From the NCBI RefSeq assembly GCF_017654505.1, contig NC_054538.1:62014178-62078177 (forward strand): a stretch of DNA of 64,000 bases, written 5' to 3'. Below the pieces are notes generated by a model. The model saw nothing but the letters and a program-made list of their open reading frames with translations. It was not told the DNA's origin and ran no database searches. A program made the translations under genes and the position numbers. This document shows positions 63,811-64,000 of this stretch, piece after piece; within the stretch, counting starts at the first letter, position 1; each line of letters starts with the position of its first letter. This DNA comes from Polyodon spathula. Lineage: Eukaryota > Chordata > Actinopteri > Acipenseriformes > Polyodontidae.

Positions 63811-63885
63811 TCTGTTCATTTCTTTCAGAAAAACACTGTGAAAAGTTTGTTTGGAGGGGTTATCACCAACAATGTAGTGTCACTG
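7069..63885 (+). CDS. usp34: USP34, giant ubiquitin-specific protease, 5' two-thirds (45 coding exons; continues past window)
   Basis: USP34 is a cysteine deubiquitinase of roughly 3,500 residues. In mammals it removes ubiquitin from axin and so acts in Wnt/beta-catenin signalling. The exons here join to 2,023 codons without a stop and match USP34 along their length: [14 protein letters not shown] at the start, a long helical-repeat N-terminal region, an acidic/Ser-rich low-complexity region (about residues 500-790), and the Cys box [13 protein letters not shown] with the catalytic Cys at residue 1910 (56336-56338). Human has it near 1903. The catalytic His, the rest of the USP domain and the C-terminal third lie beyond the window. 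Exons: 7069-7111, 14346-14433, 15097-15520, 20013-20063, 20384-20533, 20663-20730, 21063-21255, 22164-22225, 22450-22531, 22698-22790, 23049-23174, 23538-23667, 25098-25228, 27129-27784, 28192-28403, 33280-33395, 34398-34525, 34840-34929, 35031-35126, 35774-35856, 37184-37338, 37449-37562, 37800-37899, 38393-38552, 42840-42966, 44828-44975, 45072-45172, 45266-45475, 49254-49376, 50586-50708, 50943-51026, 52847-52933, 53160-53360, 53448-53530, 53930-53982, 54482-54606, 54948-55100, 55274-55378, 55462-55517, 55619-55739, 55873-56056, 56244-56407, 59083-59148, 62708-62854, 63829-63885. Confidence 0.97.
9823..10260. repeat. GC-rich interspersed repeat with a perfect 15-bp inverted repeat
   Basis: The arms 9823-9837 and 9858-9872 (ATGTGGCTGTTCCCA and its complement) form a perfect stem. 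After them comes ttggcaggaatag followed by ccctgccaacc (9885-9921), itself palindromic. A related stretch lies at 28622-28657. The remainder is far GC-richer than the surrounding intron and has long frames on both strands without recognisable protein content. It is probably an LTR or other dispersed repeat. Confidence 0.5.
10381..10428 (+). repeat. SINE/LINE-tail-like fragment
   Basis: The motif gatgcctttatccaaggtga after a tttattta stretch resembles the L2-type 3' tail seen in many fish SINEs. No tRNA-like head is attached. Confidence 0.35.
12039..12063. repeat. Poly-A run
   Basis: About 24 A residues in intron 1. It could mark a decayed retroposed 3' end, but no target duplication was found. 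Confidence 0.8.
14346..14433 (+). CDS. usp34: USP34 exon 2
   Basis: Residues 15-44, ending SYINSWTQ plus two bases of Arg. Acceptor tttttgcag, donor aaggtaca. Phase 1 in, phase 2 out. Confidence 0.95.
14434..15096 (+). other. usp34: USP34 intron 2
   Basis: 663 bases. Holds a poly-T run near 14488-14507 and no recognised element. Confidence 0.8.
15097..15520 (+). CDS. usp34: USP34 exon 3
   Basis: Residues 44-185. Opens [19 protein letters not shown] (conserved), passes through an acidic, poorly conserved linker (about residues 90-150), and ends with conserved [20 protein letters not shown]. Phase 0 out. Confidence 0.97.
17224..17400 (+). repeat. Possible pogo/Tigger-like terminal fragment
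   Basis: 'tacagtaaaaccctgtctaa' at 17224 looks like a TA-flanked pogo-type terminus. About 17340-17360 has a partly complementary stretch. No transposase is seen and the boundaries are unclear. Confidence 0.3.
17760..18818. mobile_element. Non-autonomous hAT-type DNA transposon
   Basis: The 1,059-bp segment starts tagggctg and ends cagcccca, giving inverted ends. It is flanked by gtaataaa (17752-17759) and ctaataaa (18819-18826), an 8-bp target duplication with one mismatch, the hAT hallmark. Near both ends are copies of a gaaggttcg unit (about 17774, 17820 and the palindrome at 18770-18790), as expected for subterminal transposase-binding sites. No transposase frame is present. An (ATT)n run lies inside. 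Confidence 0.8.
18451..18490. repeat. ATT trinucleotide microsatellite
   Basis: About 13 units inside the hAT-type element, so it is younger than that insertion or was carried with it. Confidence 0.9.
19303..19575 (+). mobile_element. tRNA-derived SINE with CORE/MIR-like body
   Basis: The head has an A-box-like tggtccactgg (19314-19324) and a perfect B box ggttcaaatcc (19358-19368). The body has ctgtgtgaccctgaacaaat then cacttaacctcc, matching the conserved core of MIR/CORE-type SINEs. The tail runs through tctatatacaaataaag into a TAA-rich end. It is a transposed RNA-polymerase-III unit and not a functional tRNA gene. Confidence 0.8.
20013..20063 (+). CDS. usp34: USP34 exon 4
   Basis: Residues 186-202, [17 protein letters not shown]. 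Acceptor atttcag, donor aatgtaagt. Phase 0 on both sides, 51 bases, so skipping would stay in frame. Confidence 0.95.
20384..20533 (+). CDS. usp34: USP34 exon 5
   Basis: Residues 203-252, from [19 protein letters not shown] to FITVVSN. Phase 0 on both sides. Intron 4 before it is 320 bases with nothing recognised. Confidence 0.97.
20663..20730 (+). CDS. usp34: USP34 exon 6
   Basis: Residues 253-275, [20 protein letters not shown] and VI plus two bases of Arg. Donor aaggtaaga. Confidence 0.96.
21063..21255 (+). CDS. usp34: USP34 exon 7
   Basis: Residues 275-339, including [20 protein letters not shown] and [15 protein letters not shown]. Very strongly conserved helical-repeat segment. Phase 0 out. 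Confidence 0.97.
21256..22163 (+). other. usp34: USP34 intron 7
   Basis: 908 bases of AT-rich DNA. No recognised element. Confidence 0.75.
22164..22225 (+). CDS. usp34: USP34 exon 8
   Basis: Residues 340-360, [20 protein letters not shown] plus two bases of Thr. Acceptor ctttcag, donor gtaagt. Confidence 0.96.
22450..22531 (+). CDS. usp34: USP34 exon 9
   Basis: Residues 360-387, [20 protein letters not shown] to NLHIE. Acceptor gttatag follows a weak pyrimidine tract. Donor gaggtaagt. Confidence 0.95.
22698..22790 (+). CDS. usp34: USP34 exon 10
   Basis: Residues 388-418, [20 protein letters not shown] to CIWAAAQ. Acceptor ttttttcag. Phase 0. Confidence 0.97.
23049..23174 (+). CDS. usp34: USP34 exon 11
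   Basis: Residues 419-460, [20 protein letters not shown] to HPSAHTEQ. Phase 0 on both sides. Confidence 0.97.
23538..23667 (+). CDS. usp34: USP34 exon 12
   Basis: Residues 461-504, [20 protein letters not shown] to NLPMGNKK plus one base. Donor gttagt is non-consensus at +3. Confidence 0.95.
23668..25097 (+). other. usp34: USP34 intron 12
   Basis: 1.43 kb. At about 24640-24800 lies a GC-richer stretch with gtttgaatccggc, a B-box-like motif, which could be a decayed SINE. A G-rich run is at 24491-24509. I searched it by eye for a cassette exon matching a segment present in human USP34 and found none. Confidence 0.7.
24640..24800 (+). repeat. Possible decayed tRNA-type SINE
   Basis: A 'ggtttgaatccggcttgcac' stretch (about 24671) resembles a pol-III B box within a GC-rich patch ending in ggctgggggcag. 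No A box or tail is clear. Confidence 0.25.
25098..25228 (+). CDS. usp34: USP34 exon 13
   Basis: Residues 504-547. Opens [20 protein letters not shown], a Ser-rich low-complexity segment likely to be disordered and phosphorylated, and ends VQQRLSDTE. Donor gaggtatga. Confidence 0.95.
25875..26051. repeat. Compound AT / GA microsatellite
   Basis: Two long (AT)n blocks (about 25876-25956 and 25976-26026) separated by a gatgagagagtgtgtg stretch and followed by (GA)n to 26051. Such tracts are length-variable. Confidence 0.95.
26064..26290 (+). mobile_element. Tc1-type terminal fragment
   Basis: 'gtagtcaaaagtttacatac' at 26067 matches the terminus style of long-TIR Tc1 elements. The following AT-rich stretch reads like one arm. 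No transposase or opposite arm is present, so it is a solo end. Confidence 0.5.
27129..27784 (+). CDS. usp34: USP34 exon 14 (acidic/His-rich)
   Basis: Residues 548-766, 656 bases, the largest exon. Opens [20 protein letters not shown], then [21 protein letters not shown] pure run of 14 Glu is encoded at 27330-27371, mostly by GAG. A less conserved stretch follows, then [10 protein letters not shown] and a His cluster ([11 protein letters not shown], about 27745-27780). The region is probably disordered. The donor is gtatgt at 27785; the frame stays open into the intron to 27854, which is read-through. Confidence 0.95.
28192..28403 (+). CDS. usp34: USP34 exon 15
   Basis: Residues 766-837, [20 protein letters not shown] to IYHEHLSQ plus one base. 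Acceptor ttgcag. Very strongly conserved compared with the preceding exon. Confidence 0.97.
28562..28670. repeat. Second copy of the repeat seen at 9823-9925
   Basis: Both copies run from a ttatc/ttacctaa stretch through ttggcaggaatag to tgccaacc in the same order and orientation (28622-28657 here, 9885-9921 there), with about three-quarters identity by eye. Confidence 0.5.
30138..31088 (+). mobile_element. Truncated Tc1-type element (second family)
   Basis: Begins cactgaacaaaaatataaat after a TA and carries a transposase 5' half. The sequence stops matching the family after the block encoding [15 protein letters not shown] (about 31025-31070). The right arm and the last two catalytic residues are absent. 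Confidence 0.8.
30463..30991 (+). pseudogene. Tc1 transposase fragment, N-terminal half
   Basis: The first frame (from 30463) encodes a helix-turn-helix DNA-binding region with [19 protein letters not shown] and an Arg/Pro-rich linker typical of Tc1 proteins. After frameshifts around 30720-30790, a second frame encodes [20 protein letters not shown], holding the first catalytic Asp, and ends at a stop near 30991. Confidence 0.8.
33280..33395 (+). CDS. usp34: USP34 exon 16
   Basis: Residues 837-875, including [20 protein letters not shown] and DLVQDEDA. Acceptor ccccag, donor gcagtaagt. Phase 0 out. Confidence 0.97.
33396..34397 (+). other. usp34: USP34 intron 16
   Basis: 1.0 kb. Contains a poly-T run, a G-rich tract (33795-33827), a possible hAT-like start at about 33671 (tagtgctgggac) without a partner, and interrupted AT repeats to 34307. 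Confidence 0.75.
34180..34307. repeat. AT microsatellite close to a splice acceptor
   Basis: Interrupted (AT)n ending about 90 bases before the exon 17 acceptor. Length change here could affect branch-point spacing. Confidence 0.9.
34398..34525 (+). CDS. usp34: USP34 exon 17
   Basis: Residues 876-918, [20 protein letters not shown] then [20 protein letters not shown]. The acceptor cggatag has a poor pyrimidine tract, but phase and the conserved [11 protein letters not shown] fix it. Confidence 0.95.
34840..34929 (+). CDS. usp34: USP34 exon 18
   Basis: Residues 918-948, [20 protein letters not shown] then SSYDTHWIT. Acceptor tttttcag, donor gatgtaagt splitting the Met codon. Confidence 0.96.
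35031..35126 (+). CDS. usp34: USP34 exon 19
   Basis: Residues 948-980, [20 protein letters not shown] then [11 protein letters not shown]. The C-terminal half is less conserved than flanking exons. Confidence 0.95.
35774..35856 (+). CDS. usp34: USP34 exon 20
   Basis: Residues 980-1008, [20 protein letters not shown] then LGSPDHF. Donor ttcagtgagt, where the last codon continues as Arg in exon 21. Confidence 0.96.
35857..37183 (+). other. usp34: USP34 intron 20
   Basis: 1.33 kb without recognised elements. Ordinary AT-rich intron. Confidence 0.75.
37184..37338 (+). CDS. usp34: USP34 exon 21
   Basis: Residues 1008-1059, [20 protein letters not shown] to KHLFLEK. Nearly invariant compared with mammals as I recall them. 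Confidence 0.97.
37449..37562 (+). CDS. usp34: USP34 exon 22
   Basis: Residues 1060-1097, [20 protein letters not shown] to DSGSNCE. Phase 0 on both sides. Confidence 0.97.
37800..37899 (+). CDS. usp34: USP34 exon 23
   Basis: Residues 1098-1131, [20 protein letters not shown] to INSYYIN plus one base. Acceptor ccaatag. Confidence 0.96.
38393..38552 (+). CDS. usp34: USP34 exon 24
   Basis: Residues 1131-1184, [20 protein letters not shown] to LEAFRR. Donor cggtacga. Confidence 0.96.
38672..38835 (-). mobile_element. Truncated inverted copy of the hAT-like element at 63034-63692
   Basis: Starts ctaggggtgtgc and contains ccttccctcacctttacaat followed by tgagtaccaatcaatgg, matching the reverse complement of about 63520-63692 in order. 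The other end is missing. Confidence 0.75.
38898..40398. mobile_element. hAT-like non-autonomous element, 1.5 kb
   Basis: Left end cataggtgcctaac...ggggaggcaaact, right end (reversed) cataggcgcctaac...ggggggcaaact, giving imperfect inverted repeats of about 40 bases. Flanks are attgagag (38890-38897) and attgagat (40399-40406), an 8-bp duplication with one mismatch. There is no transposase frame. It contains a poly-A run (39038-39061). Confidence 0.75.
41182..42674. mobile_element. Possible pogo/Tigger-like element
   Basis: The left caacactcggatatccg (41184-41200) and the complement of the right cggatatgtgagtgctg (42653-42669) agree at 14 of 17 positions and lie next to TA dinucleotides. Between them is no transposase, but a further pogo-like end (41830-41895) and an AT microsatellite. 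Confidence 0.35.
41919..41987. repeat. AT-dinucleotide microsatellite
   Basis: About 34 uninterrupted units, followed by an AATT-type tetranucleotide run to 42017. Confidence 0.95.
42840..42966 (+). CDS. usp34: USP34 exon 25
   Basis: Residues 1184-1226, [20 protein letters not shown] to QPAGLPDK. Acceptor ttttcag, donor aaagtaacg. Confidence 0.96.
42967..44827 (+). other. usp34: USP34 intron 25
   Basis: 1.86 kb of AT-rich DNA with poly-T runs at 43628-43641 and 44370-44380. No recognised element. Confidence 0.75.
44828..44975 (+). CDS. usp34: USP34 exon 26
   Basis: Residues 1227-1276, [20 protein letters not shown] then [21 protein letters not shown] short Gln-rich helix. This segment and exon 27 may correspond to a ubiquitin-like fold (inference). 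Donor gtgcgt. Confidence 0.96.
45072..45172 (+). CDS. usp34: USP34 exon 27
   Basis: Residues 1276-1309, [20 protein letters not shown] to LGFKDMQ. Phase 0 out. A long poly-T lies in the next short intron (45211-45238). Confidence 0.97.
45266..45475 (+). CDS. usp34: USP34 exon 28
   Basis: Residues 1310-1379, [20 protein letters not shown] to [19 protein letters not shown] and TE. Phase 0 on both sides. Confidence 0.97.
45630..45684 (+). mobile_element. Possible Penelope 3'-tail-like fragment
   Basis: 'cctgaagatgactgtacaaa' followed by agaatcgaaaataaa resembles the conserved tail of Penelope-like elements. It abuts the piggyBac insertion and may be a 5' pseudo-LTR of the remnant on the other side. 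Confidence 0.35.
45689..46275. mobile_element. piggyBac-type MITE
   Basis: 587 bp. Left terminus cccttagcggtcc, right terminus ggaccgcaaaggg, inverted with one mismatch over 13 bases, flanked on both sides by TTAA (45685-45688 and 46276-46279). TTAA duplication is diagnostic for piggyBac. The right subterminal part holds two copies of a gtcgga..ggtccga unit (about 46199-46262) and the left part related tcaggtcc units. No transposase. Confidence 0.88.
46280..46604 (+). mobile_element. Penelope-like element remnant, upstream part
   Basis: Across frameshifts it reads [20 protein letters not shown] then VKRVPLN, and later [20 protein letters not shown] (about 46456-46515). These resemble the end of the Penelope-type reverse transcriptase and the R-R-x-x-N-x-x-D-x-L-V linker. 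The sequence resumes on the far side of the Tc1 insertion. Confidence 0.65.
46607..48205 (-). mobile_element. Tc1/mariner element inserted into the Penelope remnant
   Basis: Starts cagtgcctatagaaagtcta right after a TA and shows the same long inverted ends as the element at 222-2843. About 1.6 kb with a decayed transposase on the minus strand. The right terminus is poorly preserved. Confidence 0.88.
46825..47857 (-). pseudogene. Tc1 transposase pseudogene
   Basis: Three minus-strand segments: an N-terminal [12 protein letters not shown] region (from 47857), a DNA-binding part with [20 protein letters not shown] and [12 protein letters not shown], and a C-terminal part with [18 protein letters not shown] and [15 protein letters not shown]. 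The frames are joined by at least two frameshifts or stops (about 47380 and 47740). The second catalytic Asp is replaced (FQHFNGPKH), so the protein would be inactive in any case. Confidence 0.88.
48206..48600 (+). mobile_element. Penelope-like element remnant, downstream part
   Basis: Encodes KEPIVQHF (about 48252-48275) and [17 protein letters not shown] (about 48374-48424), the same two blocks as in the copy at 3992-4655. It ends with a ttcccttgacaaaggtatgt-type tail (about 48557) typical of the family. Stops are frequent. Confidence 0.7.
48602..48805. repeat. Possible short pogo-like MITE
   Basis: 'tacagtagaactttggagtt' at 48603 resembles a pogo-type end. 'aaaactatactgta' near 48802 gives a weak inverted partner. 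Confidence 0.3.
49254..49376 (+). CDS. usp34: USP34 exon 29
   Basis: Residues 1380-1420, [20 protein letters not shown] to [10 protein letters not shown]. Phase 0 on both sides. Donor gttagt. Confidence 0.97.
49377..50585 (+). other. usp34: USP34 intron 29
   Basis: 1.2 kb. Contains short poly-T runs and no recognised element. Confidence 0.75.
50586..50708 (+). CDS. usp34: USP34 exon 30
   Basis: Residues 1421-1461, [20 protein letters not shown] to [12 protein letters not shown]. The acceptor cttaaag has A at -3, which is unusual, but the conserved NDG and the phase support it. Confidence 0.93.
50943..51026 (+). CDS. usp34: USP34 exon 31
   Basis: Residues 1462-1489, [20 protein letters not shown] then SKNSWSCK. 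An acidic Ser-rich linker. Confidence 0.97.
51027..52846 (+). other. usp34: USP34 intron 31
   Basis: 1.8 kb of AT-rich DNA with no recognised element. A poly-T/GT tract lies just before the acceptor. Confidence 0.75.
52847..52933 (+). CDS. usp34: USP34 exon 32
   Basis: Residues 1490-1518, [20 protein letters not shown] then PKDQESWTV. Phase 0 on both sides. Confidence 0.97.
53160..53360 (+). CDS. usp34: USP34 exon 33
   Basis: Residues 1519-1585, [20 protein letters not shown] to GLHIPRLTE, with a basic stretch [17 protein letters not shown]. Confidence 0.97.
53448..53530 (+). CDS. usp34: USP34 exon 34
   Basis: Residues 1586-1613, [20 protein letters not shown] then TYDNLAH plus two bases of Arg. 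Donor caggtgagt. Confidence 0.96.
53531..53929 (+). other. usp34: USP34 intron 34
   Basis: 399 bases. Holds (TG)n/(AT)n at 53802-53846 and (AC)n at 53866-53886, ending about 45 bases before the next acceptor. Confidence 0.8.
53930..53982 (+). CDS. usp34: USP34 exon 35 (divergent small exon)
   Basis: 53 bases, residues 1613-1631. Acceptor gactttag, donor gagggtaagt. Phases 2 in and 1 out fit both neighbours. It reads [17 protein letters not shown]. As I recall, the human counterpart is four residues shorter and shares mainly the Arg-His-Glu end. A nearer acceptor (ttattttag at 53901) would give a stop. It could be an alternative exon. Confidence 0.8.
54482..54606 (+). CDS. usp34: USP34 exon 36
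   Basis: Residues 1631-1672, [20 protein letters not shown] to [11 protein letters not shown]. Phase 1 in, 0 out. Confidence 0.97.
54948..55100 (+). CDS. usp34: USP34 exon 37
   Basis: Residues 1673-1723, [20 protein letters not shown] to [11 protein letters not shown]. Phase 0 on both sides. Confidence 0.97.
55274..55378 (+). CDS. usp34: USP34 exon 38
   Basis: Residues 1724-1758, [20 protein letters not shown] then [15 protein letters not shown]. Confidence 0.97.
55462..55517 (+). CDS. usp34: USP34 exon 39
   Basis: Residues 1759-1777, [18 protein letters not shown] plus two bases of Ser. Donor gttagt. Short at 56 bases. Confidence 0.95.
55619..55739 (+). CDS. usp34: USP34 exon 40
   Basis: Residues 1777-1817, [20 protein letters not shown] to [10 protein letters not shown]. 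Strong acceptor tttcccccag. Confidence 0.97.
55873..56056 (+). CDS. usp34: USP34 exon 41
   Basis: Residues 1818-1879, [20 protein letters not shown] to NSVMAQHMQ plus one base. Donor aatgtaagg. The frame stays open into the intron. Confidence 0.96.
56244..56407 (+). CDS. usp34: USP34 exon 42, catalytic Cys box
   Basis: Residues 1879-1933. After [20 protein letters not shown] it carries [20 protein letters not shown], the USP Cys box that opens the peptidase fold, with the nucleophile Cys at 56336-56338. The splice junction gives two Ser where I recall one in human. Acceptor tttatag. Confidence 0.97.
56480..59045 (+). mobile_element. Degenerate DIRS-type retroelement, copy 1
   Basis: In order on the + strand, across frameshifts: a reverse transcriptase with [28 protein letters not shown] and YLDDWLIA (about 56630-56830); an RNase H part with [10 protein letters not shown] (about 57184); then a tyrosine recombinase with KPPFEPLF (about 58365), [12 protein letters not shown] (about 58433-58468) holding the first catalytic Arg, and [13 protein letters not shown] (about 58856-58892). 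This domain set is particular to DIRS elements. About 57545-58324 is foreign to it. The right end has an aggttct/agaacct stem near 59000. It fills most of intron 42. Confidence 0.8.
57545..58324. other. Unidentified segment inside DIRS copy 1
   Basis: About 780 bases of moderate GC separating the RNase H part from the recombinase, where a DIRS element should encode the recombinase N-terminus. There is a 90-residue frame on the minus strand with no recognisable protein. Terminal repeats were not found. It may be a solo LTR or another dispersed element. Confidence 0.45.
59083..59148 (+). CDS. usp34: USP34 exon 43
   Basis: Residues 1934-1955, [20 protein letters not shown] then LM. 66 bases, phase 0 on both sides, directly after the Cys-box exon in the peptidase domain. 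A poly-T tract precedes the acceptor. A DIRS element begins about 20 bases past the donor gtaagt. Confidence 0.97.
60314..60830 (+). pseudogene. DIRS copy 2 RT/RNase H remnant
   Basis: Two overlapping frames: [20 protein letters not shown] and [20 protein letters not shown] in one, then [34 protein letters not shown] and [10 protein letters not shown] in the next, so a frameshift lies near 60540-60590. The acidic catalytic residues of RNase H (TTDAS) are kept in part. Confidence 0.8.
61840..62370 (+). pseudogene. DIRS copy 2 tyrosine recombinase remnant
   Basis: [20 protein letters not shown] leads into an AIASAK block where a stop replaces the expected Arg of the R-V-S-E-L motif. The C-terminal TFTRFYRLK is kept. 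In an intact element this enzyme integrates a circular DNA copy without target duplication. Confidence 0.75.
62708..62854 (+). CDS. usp34: USP34 exon 44
   Basis: Residues 1956-2004, [20 protein letters not shown] then [20 protein letters not shown] to MSPDL. The QKDMTEFF block is a conserved USP motif following the Cys box. Phase 0 on both sides. Confidence 0.97.
62855..63828 (+). other. usp34: USP34 intron 44
   Basis: 974 bases. Contains the hAT-like element and a long poly-T (63765-63807) close to the exon 45 acceptor. Confidence 0.8.
63034..63692. mobile_element. hAT-like non-autonomous element
   Basis: 659 bp. Starts taggggtgtgc and ends gcataccccta, inverted. Flanks atgttgac (63026-63033) and gtgctgag (63693-63700) agree at 5 of 8, so the duplication is decayed. 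The left and right arms also share a gagactcatattttct/gatactcggattttct stretch. A truncated relative lies inverted at 38672-38835, which supports a real family. Confidence 0.7.
63829..63885 (+). CDS. usp34: USP34 exon 45
   Basis: Residues 2005-2023, [19 protein letters not shown]. Acceptor tctttcag, donor ctggtacgt. This is the last exon in the window. The coding frame continues at phase 0 beyond 64000. Confidence 0.97.
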
Positions 63886-64000
63886 GTACGTCTACAAAAG
63901 TTTCATGTGATCAAATTGATTGTCAAGTATATGCTTGTAGCTGTGTTTTTTCATTTTTTGTTGGCTAACTTTTTTTTTTTTTATTGGTAAAAACATGCTT
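63886..64000 (+). other. usp34: Start of USP34 intron 45
   Basis: 115 bases after the exon 45 donor, with a poly-T run near 63971-63982. The next exon is outside the window. Confidence 0.9.

Noticed and set aside
7112..63828. Intronic snoRNA (SNORA70-type) or other small RNA host unit
   Set aside because: I looked for box H/ACA signatures by eye in the shorter introns and saw nothing convincing. A covariance-model search would be needed.

Overview
This is vertebrate nuclear DNA. It holds the promoter side and the first 45 coding exons of one gene, USP34, the giant ubiquitin-specific protease, on the + strand from the start codon at 7069 to an exon ending at 63885. The gene runs off the right edge. 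The exons join in a consistent reading phase into 2,023 codons without a stop. All introns are GT-AG. The last four exons enter the peptidase domain, with the catalytic cysteine box at about 56306-56350.

The organism is probably a fish, and perhaps a non-teleost ray-finned fish such as a sturgeon, paddlefish or bichir. The protein is close to tetrapod USP34, the introns are moderate in size, and the transposon mix (long-TIR Tc1, DIRS, Penelope, hAT, piggyBac, CORE-type SINE) suits such a lineage. The species is inference only.

Layout. 1-6550 is intergenic: a Tc1 element carrying a nested R2/NeSL-like LINE fragment (222-2843), a possible LTR/gag remnant (2860-3520), an inverted Penelope-like remnant (about 3980-4655), simple repeats and unassigned AT-rich DNA. 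About 6580-7068 is the likely promoter and 5' leader, with an inverted CCAAT box and two opposed YY1-like motifs. 7069-63885 is USP34. Its introns hold a 1,059-bp hAT-type element with an 8-bp target duplication (17760-18818), a tRNA-derived SINE (19303-19575), a truncated Tc1 (30138-31088), a second hAT-like element (38898-40398), a piggyBac-type MITE with TTAA duplications (45689-46275) beside a Penelope remnant that is split by another Tc1 (46280-48600), two DIRS-type tyrosine-recombinase retroelements in consecutive introns (56480-59045 and 59169-62601), and a third hAT-like element (63034-63692) whose relative lies inverted at 38672-38835.

No second host gene, tRNA, rRNA, CRISPR array or new multi-gene system was found. 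The most informative structure is the layered transposon archaeology inside one conserved gene, plus a few lineage-specific differences in the USP34 coding exons. Comparisons with human USP34 and with transposon families rest on memory of those families, not on a search.
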